From the NCBI GenBank assembly GCA_046318595.1, contig JBKCTV010000012.1:1-39172 (forward strand): a stretch of DNA of 39,172 bases, given 5' to 3'. The DNA comes from DAITMV01 sp046318595 (GTDB taxonomy: Bacteria; Pseudomonadota; Gammaproteobacteria; Burkholderiales; Burkholderiaceae_B). The notes under the pieces are model-generated. The model had not been told where the DNA came from. It made no database searches and was given only the letters and a program-made list of their open reading frames with translations. Each line of letters starts with the position of its first letter. Position 1 is the stretch's first letter. Positions 16,202 to 24,207 of the stretch are shown here, piece after piece. The position numbers and the translations under genes are program-made.

Positions 16202-17041
16202 ATGATGCTGCAGAACACGCCATCGAGCCCGATTGCCGATTCGAGCCCGGCGGGCGCCAGCTTTGGCGTTCGCCTCGAAACGGCAACAGATCCAATCCTG
16301 CCACCGACCGACACGCACGCTTGGCGCAGTGGGCTGTTGGCCTTTGTGGTGCACGGTTTACTGGTGGCCATGCTTTTTTTAGGCGTGCAATGGACGACGC
16401 ACCCGCCGGTGGCGATGCAGGCCGAGCTGTGGAGCAGCATACCTGCCGTGCAAATGCCGCAGCCCAAGCCGAGACCGGCGCCAGACGACGTTGCAGCGCC
16501 CGAGCCAACGAAGCAGATCAAACCCGACATCGCATTACGTCCGGAAAAAAAGAAAAAAACCAAACCCGTGGAAACCGAAGCGCCTAAAAAAGAACCGATA
16601 AAAAAAGAACCTAAAAAAGAAGCGAAACAGCAAGCCGAAAAAACGCTCGCCAAACACGACGACACGCTCGACAATCTGCGCAAAGACGAGCTGAAACGCG
16701 CCCTGGCGGCCGCTGGCGGGGCGGGCGGCAAAGATCCGGTCAGTGCCGCCGGGGTCAAAGGCGACCCGGCTTATCAAGATAAAATTATTGCGCGGATTCG
16801 TTCAAACCTGGCGTTTCCGCAAATCGTCGAGCTGAAAAACAATCCGCGCGCCGAGTTTAGAGTTACGTTGTTGCCGACAGGCGAGATTATTGCTGTCAAA
16901 AAAAGCCGTTCCAGCGGCGTGTCTGCCTGGGATGACGCCGTCGAGAAAGCCATCTGGAAATCCAGCCCGATGCCGAAGGATAAAAACGGTTTTATGAATA
17001 CCAGTATCGAAGCCGGTTTCACACCGGAAGATCTACTATAA
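16202..17041 (+). CDS. tolA: Tol-Pal system protein TolA
   Basis: Periplasm-spanning protein linking TolQR to TolB and Pal. The 279-residue protein has one membrane helix near residues 45-62 ('LLAFVVHGLLVAMLFLG'). A Pro/Lys/Glu-rich rod follows, with KKEP-type repeats. The C-terminal TolA/TonB-like domain contains 'YQDKIIARIRSNL' and 'PTGEIIAVKK'. It is shorter than E. coli TolA (421) because the rod is short. The rod is encoded by several A6-A7 runs. ATGs at 16202 and 16205 are both possible. Confidence 0.9.
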   Translation: MMLQNTPSSPIADSSPAGASFGVRLETATDPILPPTDTHAWRSGLLAFVVHGLLVAMLFLGVQWTTHPPVAMQAELWSSIPAVQMPQPKPRPAPDDVAAPEPTKQIKPDIALRPEKKKKTKPVETEAPKKEPIKKEPKKEAKQQAEKTLAKHDDTLDNLRKDELKRALAAAGGAGGKDPVSAAGVKGDPAYQDKIIARIRSNLAFPQIVELKNNPRAEFRVTLLPTGEIIAVKKSRSSGVSAWDDAVEKAIWKSSPMPKDKNGFMNTSIEAGFTPEDLL

Positions 17042-17072
17042 ACATGATTCAGAACTTGGGAGATTGAACCGC

Positions 17073-18359
17073 ATGCCGAACCCTGTTGTTTCACGGTTTT
17101 TGAAAACGATCTGCCTGGGCCTCTGCACCCTCGCGCTACAAGCCCATGCCCAGCTCAAAATCGAAATCGCCGGCGTCGGCTCCACGCAAATACCGATTGC
17201 GATCGCACCGCTGTCCGGCGACTCGGACGCCGCAGAAAAAATATCGGCCATCATCCGTGACGACCTGACCCGCAGCGGCGTTTTCAAAACGCTGGACAAC
17301 AGCGGCCCCGGTTTGAACGAAAACTCCTCGATCAACCATGCCGAGTGGCGCACGCGCAGTGTCGATGCACTGGTCGTGGGCTCGGCCAGCAGGCTCGCCG
17401 ATGGCCGCATCGATATCCGTTTCCGGCTGCACGATGTCATCAAGCAGCAGGCCCTTGCCGGGCAAAGCTTTGCCGTGTCGCCGGGCGCGATTCGCCTAAC
17501 CGCGCACCGCATCGCCGACATCATTTACGAAAAACTCATCGGCGAACCTGGCGTTTTCAGCACCCGCTTCGCCTATGTCAGCAAAGCCGGCGGTAAGTAT
17601 TCGCTGCAAATTTCCGACGCCGATGGTCAGAACCCGCAAACCGCCCTCGTTTCCCGCGAGCCGATCATTTCGCCGGCCTGGTCGCCGGACGGTTCGCGGC
17701 TGGCTTATGTGTCGTTCGAATCCAAAAAACCGGTCATTTACGTGCATTCGCTAGCGACCGGGCAACGCACGCCAGTGGCGAATTACAAAGGCAGCAACAG
17801 CGCCCCCGCCTGGTCGCCGAACGGTGGACAGCTCGCCGTCGTGCTGACCCGCGACGGCAGTTCCCAAATTTATCTGATGGGCAGCGATGGTTCCGGCCTG
17901 CGGCGTCTGACGCAGAGCAACGGCATCGACACCGAGCCGGTCTTCTCCGCTGACGGCCTGTCGATCTACTTTACCTCCGACCGCGGAGGCGGACCGCAGA
18001 TTTATAAAATGAACCCGGACGGCAGCAATGTGCGGCGCGTGACATTCAAAGGCAACTATAATATTTCGCCGCGCCCCAGCCCGGACGGCAAATTATTGAC
18101 CTACATCACACGCCGCGAAGGTCGTTTTCAAGTCGCCGTGACGGATCTCAGCACTGGCGAAGAAACCATTCTGACCGATACCAGCCGGGACGAGAGCCCG
18201 AGCTTCGCCCCGAATAACCGCTTGATTCTGTACGCTACGCAAACCAGCGGGCGAGGCGTGCTGGCGGTCGTTTCGCCGGATGGCCGGATCAAACAAAAGA
18301 TCAGCGTGTCAGGTGGCGAAGTCCGTGAGCCGACCTGGGGACCATTTTTAAAATTTTAA
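17073..18359 (+). CDS. tolB: Tol-Pal system periplasmic protein TolB
   Basis: Periplasmic partner of Pal and TolA. It is 428 residues with an N-terminal signal peptide that likely ends at 'AHA' before Gln. An N-terminal alpha/beta domain is followed by a six-bladed beta-propeller with PD40 repeats ('PAWSPDGSRLAYVS', 'PAWSPNGGQLAVVL', 'PRPSPDGKLLTYIT'). The ATG at 17073 has GGGAG about 10 nt upstream; the in-frame TTG nine nt earlier is too close to that site. Confidence 0.95.
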   Translation: MPNPVVSRFLKTICLGLCTLALQAHAQLKIEIAGVGSTQIPIAIAPLSGDSDAAEKISAIIRDDLTRSGVFKTLDNSGPGLNENSSINHAEWRTRSVDALVVGSASRLADGRIDIRFRLHDVIKQQALAGQSFAVSPGAIRLTAHRIADIIYEKLIGEPGVFSTRFAYVSKAGGKYSLQISDADGQNPQTALVSREPIISPAWSPDGSRLAYVSFESKKPVIYVHSLATGQRTPVANYKGSNSAPAWSPNGGQLAVVLTRDGSSQIYLMGSDGSGLRRLTQSNGIDTEPVFSADGLSIYFTSDRGGGPQIYKMNPDGSNVRRVTFKGNYNISPRPSPDGKLLTYITRREGRFQVAVTDLSTGEETILTDTSRDESPSFAPNNRLILYATQTSGRGVLAVVSPDGRIKQKISVSGGEVREPTWGPFLKF

Positions 18360-18411
18360 TTGCCCGAATCGATTGACCTAAACTAAATTCATCTTACACC
18401 TGGAGAACATT

Positions 18412-18972
18412 ATGTTACTGTCGTCCCGTTTTACTTCGCCACTATTGGTCGTGCTGTTTGGTGTCGTGCTGAGCGCGTGCAGCTCGAACGTTCCCCTCAA
18501 AGAAGGCAAAGCCCCGATCCAGGACAAAAGCACTGGCAGCGTGAGCACCGAAAAAATGGGCAATGAGGTCGATCCCCGCTCGGTCGCCACGATCGAACCC
18601 AACGGCCGCAATCTCGATGCACTGAATGACCCCAAGGGTGCGCTGGCCAAACGCAGCGTTTACTTCGAATACGACAGCTACGAGGTCAGCGGCGAGTACC
18701 GGCCGCTGGTCGAGGCGCATGCTAAATTTCTGGTGAACAACACCGGCCGCAAAATGCTGATTCAGGGTAATACCGACGAACGCGGCGGCAGCGAGTACAA
18801 TCTGGCGCTGGGCCAACGGCGGGCCGATGCAGTCAAACGCATGATGTTATCGGCGGGAGTCCCCGAAGCGCGCATCGAAAGCGTTAGTCTCGGCAAGGAA
18901 AAGCCCCGCGCGATCGGCAGTAACGAACAAGCCTGGACGGAAAACCGCCGCGCCGATCTGATTTACCAATAA
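18412..18972 (+). CDS. pal: Peptidoglycan-associated lipoprotein Pal
   Basis: Outer-membrane lipoprotein that binds peptidoglycan and TolB. The signal peptide ends in lipobox LSAC with C23 as the lipidated residue, and Ser at +2 predicts outer-membrane sorting. The C-terminal OmpA-like domain shows 'VYFEYDSYEV' and 'GNTDERGGSEYNLALGQRRA', the diaminopimelate-binding region. It is 186 residues (E. coli 173). A strong ribosome site, TGGAGA, precedes the ATG. Confidence 0.96.
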   Translation: MLLSSRFTSPLLVVLFGVVLSACSSNVPLKEGKAPIQDKSTGSVSTEKMGNEVDPRSVATIEPNGRNLDALNDPKGALAKRSVYFEYDSYEVSGEYRPLVEAHAKFLVNNTGRKMLIQGNTDERGGSEYNLALGQRRADAVKRMMLSAGVPEARIESVSLGKEKPRAIGSNEQAWTENRRADLIYQ

Positions 18973-19002
18973 CGACCGGCACGATTTGGAAATGACTTCA
19001 CG

Positions 19003-19788
19003 ATGAAACGTTTTAGCCCCTCTGCCCACGTCATATTCGCCAGGGCGCTGCTCGGCCTTTCATTGGCCTGCGCTTTGCCCTTGGCGCACGCGGGCATCTT
19101 GGAAGACGATGAGGCGCGCAAGGCCATTCTCGACTTGCGCAACAAGTCAGACGCGCAGCAACGCCAGCTCAGCGAAATCCTGCAACGCCTCGACAAGCTC
19201 GAAGCCGTCACCAAAGGCCAGTTGCTGCTGGCACACGATCAGGAAAGCCTCAAGCGCGAACTGGCCAAGCTGCGCGGCGAACTGGAAGTGGCCGTCAACG
19301 ACATCGCCCAGTCGCAACGTAAGTCACGCGATTTGTATACCGACGTCGATAGTCGCTTGAAAAAGCTCGAACCCAAGGCCGTGACCATCGACGGCAAATC
19401 CACAGCGGTCGGCCAGGATCAGATCAGCGCCTACGAAAACGCCTTGGCCAGCTTCAAGGCCGGCGAGTTTCAGACCGCCGAGTCAGCCTTAGAAAGCTTC
19501 GTCAAGCGTTACCCGAACAGTCCGTATGCCGCCGCCGCCTTGTATTTTCAGGGCAGCGCGCAATATGCTCTCAAGGATTACAAAGGCGCGCTGCGCACGC
19601 AGAACGATCTGGTTCGGCAGTACCCGGATTCGGCCCGTGCCGCCGATGCCATGCTCAATATCTCCGTCAACCAACTCGAACTGAAGGACAAAAAAGGCGC
19701 GCGTAAAACGCTCGAGCAGCTCGTGGAACGTTATCCGGATACGCCAGCAGCGGCGACTGCCAAAGAACGATTGAAGGGCTCTAAATGA
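19003..19788 (+). CDS. cpoB: Cell division coordinator CpoB (YbgF)
   Basis: Periplasmic TPR protein that couples Tol function with peptidoglycan synthesis in E. coli. The 261-residue protein has a signal peptide ending near 'LAHA'. A trimerising coiled coil is at about residues 35-105 (heptad Leu in 'LSEILQRLDKLEAV'). Three TPRs are in the last 120 residues ('YENALASFKAGEFQTAESAL', 'DYKGALRTQNDLVRQYP', 'DKKGARKTLEQLVERYP'). It closes the tol-pal operon. The usual downstream queE/queC are not adjacent; queC lies 6.5 kb away. Confidence 0.93.
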   Translation: MKRFSPSAHVIFARALLGLSLACALPLAHAGILEDDEARKAILDLRNKSDAQQRQLSEILQRLDKLEAVTKGQLLLAHDQESLKRELAKLRGELEVAVNDIAQSQRKSRDLYTDVDSRLKKLEPKAVTIDGKSTAVGQDQISAYENALASFKAGEFQTAESALESFVKRYPNSPYAAAALYFQGSAQYALKDYKGALRTQNDLVRQYPDSARAADAMLNISVNQLELKDKKGARKTLEQLVERYPDTPAAATAKERLKGSK

Positions 19789-19798
19789 GAGATGTATT

Positions 19799-19826
19799 TT
19801 GACTAAGCTGTAAGATTTGCTATAAT
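19799..19826 (+). promoter_or_regulatory. Sigma-70 promoter of tRNA-Met
   Basis: TTGACT at 19799-19804 and TATAAT at 19821-19826 with a 16-nt spacer. Only 9 nt separate the -10 hexamer from the tRNA 5' end, so the transcript should start within about 3 nt of the mature end. Confidence 0.8.
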
Positions 19827-19835
19827 TTTCAGCTT

Positions 19836-19912
<77 letters not shown>

Positions 19913-19928
19913 ATAGATTCAAGCACTT

Positions 19929-19960
19929 AGCCCAGACCACAAGCCTGGGCTTTTTGTTTT
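19929..19960 (+). terminator. Rho-independent terminator after tRNA-Met
   Basis: Perfect 7-bp stem AGCCCAG / CTGGGCT with a 9-nt loop, followed by TTTTTGTTTT. It closes the single-gene tRNA-Met transcript. Confidence 0.88.
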
Positions 19961-20052
19961 CCGGAAGTCATGTAACCAAATGTAAGCCCATTTACAATTT
20001 TTAGGGTGCAAGTCTTACGTCTTTACCTTTGTGTATGCAACCACTTTACCGG

Positions 20053-20185
20053 CTAAATTTTCGCCGTGCTTTTCTGTTCGGCCTGCCACAGGTCGTATTG
20101 AAGCTGTTGCTTCAGCCAAACTCCCGGACCATCACCGAGCCACAGCCCTAACCGAACTGCAATATCATCAAACCCGATTAGGCTT
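20053..20185 (-). pseudogene. Relic of a HigA-type antitoxin, C-terminal part only
   Basis: Minus-strand translation ending at 20053 reads 'GFDDIAVRLGLWLGDGPGVW', then 'LKQQLQYDLWQAEQ', then 'KSTAKI' and a stop. The pattern 'A.RL...LG..P..WL..Q..YDLWQAEQ' is the characteristic C-terminal half of HigA/VapI-family XRE antitoxins. The helix-turn-helix half is missing: upstream the frame turns into unrelated sequence, and there is no start codon. No higB toxin is nearby. It sits in a 325-bp non-coding stretch just after the tRNA-Met terminator, a typical spot for integrative elements. I infer a decayed mobile or toxin-antitoxin remnant. The rest of the stretch (19961-20052 and 20186-20285) shows nothing recognisable. 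Confidence 0.62.
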
Positions 20186-20285
20186 TTTGGCTGAGGATGC
20201 TGGCAAGGCCATTTCGGCGAGTTAAACCGGCGGCGGTTTTTTACATGCCGAGATGCCTCGAGAAGATAAGGCCATGAGAGACGCC

Positions 20286-20726
20286 TCAGCGCCAGTCCCT
20301 ATGACCGTGATGACCGTGATGACGGTGACCCTCATAACCGCCTCGCCAGCCTGGACCAAAACCGTAATTAAAACGAACGGCTGCGGGGGGCGACGGACTG
20401 TAATAGCCATAGCTCACAACTGGAGCCGGCGCGTACATCGGCACGGGCGCGACATAAGCAGCCTGTGCCGGACACGGACCGTATGCGCCATTCGGATAGA
20501 CGCATTGCGGTGCTTGCTGAATAACTACTGGAGCCGGTGCGTAAACAGGCTGTGGCTGGGTGTATCCCCGGGCCGACTGAGCATTAGCGATAGACGCGCC
20601 CACCAAACCACCGACCAGCAAGCCACCTACGATGTCGCCAGTACGGTTGGCGTAACTTGGCGCAACTGCGCCAGCGAACAGCACGAGGCCGAGCATGGTA
20701 CGGGTCATTGCAGAACAGCGTTTCAT
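20286..20726 (-). CDS. Secreted glycine-zipper protein with PAPVV repeats and His-rich tail
   Basis: Function unknown. The 146-residue protein has a signal peptide ('MLGLVLFAGAVAPSYA') and then a glycine-zipper-like segment, 'GDIVGGLLVGGLVGASIA'. A Pro/Tyr-rich region follows with two 'YAPAPVV' units. The tail is Gly-rich and His-rich, 'EGHRHHGHHGHRDW', and could bind metal. The ATG at 20726 has GGAG six nt upstream; the longer frame adds six residues without support. The opposite strand is also open but lacks any protein-like feature. Likely envelope-located. Confidence 0.78.
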   Translation of the reverse strand: MKRCSAMTRTMLGLVLFAGAVAPSYANRTGDIVGGLLVGGLVGASIANAQSARGYTQPQPVYAPAPVVIQQAPQCVYPNGAYGPCPAQAAYVAPVPMYAPAPVVSYGYYSPSPPAAVRFNYGFGPGWRGGYEGHRHHGHHGHRDWR

Positions 20727-20848
20727 AGTGATCTCCAGAAACAAGGGTCGTTTTCAGTTTTAACGCGTAGCCCTGTCAAATGGTATACAGTCCAGATCAA
20801 AATTTCGTTGGAACCACCGGAGGACGATTCAGGTCTTTGCGACACGCT

Positions 20849-20877
20849 GTTTGTGCCCGTTTGTGCCAGTTTGTGCC
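20849..20877. repeat. Three tandem GTTTGTGCC units upstream of tRNA-Leu
   Basis: GTTTGTGCC occurs at 20849-20857, 20859-20867 and 20869-20877, giving an exact 10-bp period. It lies in the 208-bp gap between the divergently placed secreted-protein gene and tRNA-Leu. Helical-turn spacing suggests either a protein-binding array or slippage-generated repeats. Apart from a TAGAAT hexamer at 20909-20914, which could be the tRNA-Leu -10 box, nothing else is evident in this gap. Confidence 0.6.
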
Positions 20878-20934
20878 GCCACATAAACAAAACTCATGCC
20901 GACTGGGGTAGAATCACCCGCAGCCGCCAAGCTT

Positions 20935-21024
20935 GCCATCGTGGTGAAATAGGTAGACACAACGGACTTAAAATCCGTCGGGCTTAAACCGCCCATGCCG
21001 GTTCGATTCCGGCCGATGGCACCA
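20935..21024 (+). tRNA. tRNA-Leu (anticodon TAA)
   Basis: 90 nt with encoded CCA. The acceptor stem GCCATCG/CGATGGC is perfect. The anticodon stem is ACGGA/TCCGT with loop CTTAAAA. A long variable arm (CGGGCTTAAACCGCCC region) marks a class II tRNA. The T loop is TTCGATT. It is 42 bp upstream of metG and may be co-transcribed with it. Confidence 0.95.
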
Positions 21025-21066
21025 CCAGGCGCATGACTTGACGTAAAATCGTGGTTTACCGCTGAC

Positions 21067-23145
21067 GTGCCTGCCACCGTGAACCGCCAAATCCTCGTCA
21101 CCTCCGCCCTGCCGTATGCCAATGGCGCCATTCACCTCGGGCATCTGGTCGAATACATTCAAACCGATATCTGGGTCCGTTCGCAAAAAATGGCCGGCCA
21201 TGCGGTTTATTATGTGTGCGCTGATGACACCCATGGCACGCCGGTCATGCTGCGCGCCGAAAAAGAAGGCGTCGCCCCGGAGGTTTTGATCGAGCGCGTG
21301 AGCCGCGAGCATCAGCGCGATTTTGCTGGATTTCATGTCGGTTTCGACAATTACTACTCGACCAATTCCCCTGAAAATAAGGCGTACTGCGAACAAATCT
21401 ACGCGCGTCTGGTGGACGCCGGGCTGATCGAGCAGCGCCAGGTCGAGCAGTTTTACGACCCGGTGAAAAATCTGTTCCTGCCGGACCGATTCATCAAAGG
21501 CGAGTGTCCGCGCTGCCATGCCAAGGATCAGTATGGCGACTCGTGCGAGGTGTGCGGGGCCACTTATCAGCCAATCGAGTTGCTGAACGCCTATTCCACG
21601 CTTTCGGGGGCGACACCGGTTCGTAAGTCGTCGGAACATTATTTTTTCAAACTGTCGGATCCGCGCTGTGAAGCGTTTTTACGCGGCTGGACGCAGACAG
21701 CCGGCCGTTTACAGCCGGAAGCCTGCAACAAAATGCAGGAATGGCTCGGCGAGGCCGGCAGTGGCAAGCTGGCCGACTGGGACATTTCGCGCGACGCACC
21801 CTACTTCGGCTTCGAAATCCCCGGAGCGCCGGGCAAGTATTTTTACGTATGGCTGGACGCGCCCGTGGGGTATTTCGCCAGCTTCAGCGACTTGTGCGGA
21901 CGGCTGGGACTGGACGCCGACGCGTTTTACAAGCCCGATTCCGACTGCGAGATGGTGCACTTCATCGGCAAAGATATCTTGTATTTTCATGCGCTGTTCT
22001 GGCCGGCGATGCTGGAGTTCGCGGGCTTTCGCACGCCGAGCAAAATCAACGCCCACGGTTTCTTGACGGTCGACGGCGCCAAGATGTCCAAGTCACGAGG
22101 CACCTTCATCACGGCGCAAAGCTATCTGGATCAAGGACTCGACCCGGAATGGCTGCGTTACTATTTCGCGGCGAAGCTCAATGCATCGATGGAAGACCTG
22201 GACCTGAGCTTCAAAGATTTCAGTCTGCGGGTCAACAGCGACCTGGTCGGCAAGTATGTAAACATCGCCAGCCGCTCGACTGGTTTTCTGGTGAAACGCT
22301 TCGAGGGCCGGGTGGCGACGGGGGACTGGAACGAACATGCGTTGCTGGTCGCGCTGCGCGCCCAATGCACGCCGATTTCACAGCATTACCACGAGCGCGA
22401 ATACGGCAAGGCGATCCGGCAAATCATGGCGTTAGCCGATTCGGTCAATGCCTATATCGATCAGCAAAAACCCTGGGATCTGGCCAAAGACCCGGCCGCC
22501 GCAGCGCAATTGCATACCATCTGCTCGGTCTGTGCGGAAGCCTTTCGGTTGTTGACGCTGTACTTGAAACCGGTGCTGCCGCAGTTGGCTAGTACGGTCG
22601 AGGCCATGCTGGGCCTGCCGGCGCTAACCTGGAAAGATGTGCTGCGGCCGCTGACAGCCGCGCAGCCGATCGCCGCGTTCAAGCATCTGCTGCAGCGGGT
22701 TGACGAGAAGCAGATCGATGCGCTGCTCGCGGCCAACCGCGAATCGCTGGCGCCGGCTACCGTGGCACCGACCGCCTCGCCCGCCGCTCCAGCCATCGAA
22801 AAGCATGGCGATACAGCGATCGGCATCGACGATTTTGCCAAGATCGACTTGCGGGTCGGCCGGGTGCTGACCTGCGAGGCGGTCGAGGGATCGACCAAAC
22901 TGCTGCGTCTGACGGTCGATCTGGGGGAGGCCAAGCCGCGGCATATCCTGTCGGGAATCGCGCAGTTTCATGACCCGGCGGCCTTGATCGGTCAAAACGT
23001 GGTCGTGGTCGCCAACCTCGCGCCGCGTAAAATGAAATTCGGCGTGTCGGAAGGCATGATTTTATGCGCCAGTCCGCACGACGACAGCGGTTTATTCTTA
23101 CTATCGACCCAAGCCGGCGCCCAGCCGGGCATGAAAATCAGTTAA
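21067..23145 (+). CDS. metG: Methionyl-tRNA synthetase, long form with C-terminal tRNA-binding domain
   Basis: Charges tRNA-Met. The 692-residue class I synthetase has its HIGH-type motif HLGH at residues 23-26 and KMSKS at 339-343. A zinc knuckle has Cys at 147, 150, 160 and 163. The C-terminal EMAP/Arc1p-like dimerisation and tRNA-binding domain starts near residue 590 ('DFAKIDLRVGRV'). There is no ATG at the N-terminus; GTG at 21067 is used, and a GTG at 21079 is equally possible. It leads a metG-DUF3460-scpA group. Confidence 0.96.
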   Translation: MPATVNRQILVTSALPYANGAIHLGHLVEYIQTDIWVRSQKMAGHAVYYVCADDTHGTPVMLRAEKEGVAPEVLIERVSREHQRDFAGFHVGFDNYYSTNSPENKAYCEQIYARLVDAGLIEQRQVEQFYDPVKNLFLPDRFIKGECPRCHAKDQYGDSCEVCGATYQPIELLNAYSTLSGATPVRKSSEHYFFKLSDPRCEAFLRGWTQTAGRLQPEACNKMQEWLGEAGSGKLADWDISRDAPYFGFEIPGAPGKYFYVWLDAPVGYFASFSDLCGRLGLDADAFYKPDSDCEMVHFIGKDILYFHALFWPAMLEFAGFRTPSKINAHGFLTVDGAKMSKSRGTFITAQSYLDQGLDPEWLRYYFAAKLNASMEDLDLSFKDFSLRVNSDLVGKYVNIASRSTGFLVKRFEGRVATGDWNEHALLVALRAQCTPISQHYHEREYGKAIRQIMALADSVNAYIDQQKPWDLAKDPAAAAQLHTICSVCAEAFRLLTLYLKPVLPQLASTVEAMLGLPALTWKDVLRPLTAAQPIAAFKHLLQRVDEKQIDALLAANRESLAPATVAPTASPAAPAIEKHGDTAIGIDDFAKIDLRVGRVLTCEAVEGSTKLLRLTVDLGEAKPRHILSGIAQFHDPAALIGQNVVVVANLAPRKMKFGVSEGMILCASPHDDSGLFLLSTQAGAQPGMKIS

Positions 23146-23154
23146 AGGACGATC

Positions 23155-23340
23155 ATGGCTGCTTACGAATCCGACATCTCCCGCTTTTTACGGGAACTGA
23201 AAACCGCGCGGCCCGACATCGAGGCCGAGCAGCTCAAGGGACGCAGCCTGTGGTGGGACAAGGCGATCGATCGTGACTTGCAAAACGGGTTCAACACTGC
23301 GCGGATCGCGCAAAAACCTTATGTCTACCAGCCGGATTAA
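23155..23340 (+). CDS. DUF3460 family small protein
   Basis: A 61-residue protein with the DUF3460 pattern: 'YESDISRFLRELK' at the start, 'GRSLWWDK' in the middle, and 'RIAQKPYVYQPD' at the end. The family is, to my knowledge, restricted to betaproteobacteria and sits just before scpA. Its function is unknown. AGGA precedes the ATG, and scpA begins 2 nt after its stop. Confidence 0.88.
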   Translation: MAAYESDISRFLRELKTARPDIEAEQLKGRSLWWDKAIDRDLQNGFNTARIAQKPYVYQPD

Positions 23341-23342
23341 AA

Positions 23343-24131
23343 GTGCTGGAACCGGCCCTGGCCAAGCTGTACGGCCGTCCGCTGCTCGAAGTGCCGAACG
23401 ATCTCTACATTCCGCCCGATGCGCTGACGGTGTTTCTGGATGCTTTCGAGGGTCCGCTCGATCTGCTCCTATACCTCATCCGCCGCCAGAATTTCGACAT
23501 CATGGATATTCCGATGGCGGCTTTGACGCAGCAATACCTGCGCTATGTCGAAGAGATCCGTAACCACAATCTGGAGTTGGCGGGCGAGTATTTACTGATG
23601 GCCGCCATGCTGATCGAAATCAAATCGCGCATGCTGCTGCCGGTCATTCCGAAGGACGACGGCGGCGAGCCCGAGGACCCGCGTGCCGAGCTGGTTCGCC
23701 GCCTGCTCGAATACGAACAGATCAAGGCCGCCGCCCGCGTGCTCGACGAACAGCCGCAGATCGAGCGCGACTTCTGGCCAGCGCGGGCCTTGTTCGACCC
23801 GGGACGGGCGAAAAAGCTCCCCGAGGTGCAATGGGCAGACCTGCAAAACGCATGGCAGGATATTCTCCACCGTGCCCGGCTGACCACGCATCACGTCATC
23901 GGGCGCGAGGCGCTGTCGGTGCGTGAACACATGACGCTGATTTTGCGCCGCCTGCAGGACCGGCGCTTTCTGGAATTTCGTGACTTGTTCGAGACGGGCA
24001 GCCCGGTGCCCATAGTCGTGGTGCATTTCATCGCCATGCTGGAGCTGACTCGCGAAGGCCTGCTCGAAATTACGCAGGCAGTGGCTTATGCGCCGATTTA
24101 TGTCCGTCTGGGCTATCGGCCGATTGCTTGA
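23343..24131 (+). CDS. scpA: Segregation and condensation protein A
   Basis: Kleisin subunit of the SMC-ScpAB condensin. It is 262 residues with the ScpA signature 'FEGPLDLLLYLIRRQNFDIM' near residue 38 and 'LAGEYLLMAAMLIEIKSRML'. The start is a GTG two nt after the DUF3460 stop. The first 30 residues precede the conserved kleisin N-terminal helix. scpB is not adjacent. Confidence 0.93.
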   Translation: MLEPALAKLYGRPLLEVPNDLYIPPDALTVFLDAFEGPLDLLLYLIRRQNFDIMDIPMAALTQQYLRYVEEIRNHNLELAGEYLLMAAMLIEIKSRMLLPVIPKDDGGEPEDPRAELVRRLLEYEQIKAAARVLDEQPQIERDFWPARALFDPGRAKKLPEVQWADLQNAWQDILHRARLTTHHVIGREALSVREHMTLILRRLQDRRFLEFRDLFETGSPVPIVVVHFIAMLELTREGLLEITQAVAYAPIYVRLGYRPIA

Positions 24132-24207
24132 CACTTTTTGCAGGAATCATTGAACTTTCGGGGCAAAATTACCACTCAATACGGTAGCCATTCGTTTTTG
24201 GTAGGTC

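Noticed and set aside
20253..20987. 244-codon plus-strand frame across the secreted-protein locus into tRNA-Leu
   Set aside because: It runs through a tRNA gene and lacks protein-like composition. The minus strand has a signal peptide, ribosome site and ordered repeats.
24128..24133. Perfect TTGACA at the end of scpA as a promoter for the LRR gene
   Set aside because: No acceptable -10 hexamer occurs at 15-19 nt, so it was not called.
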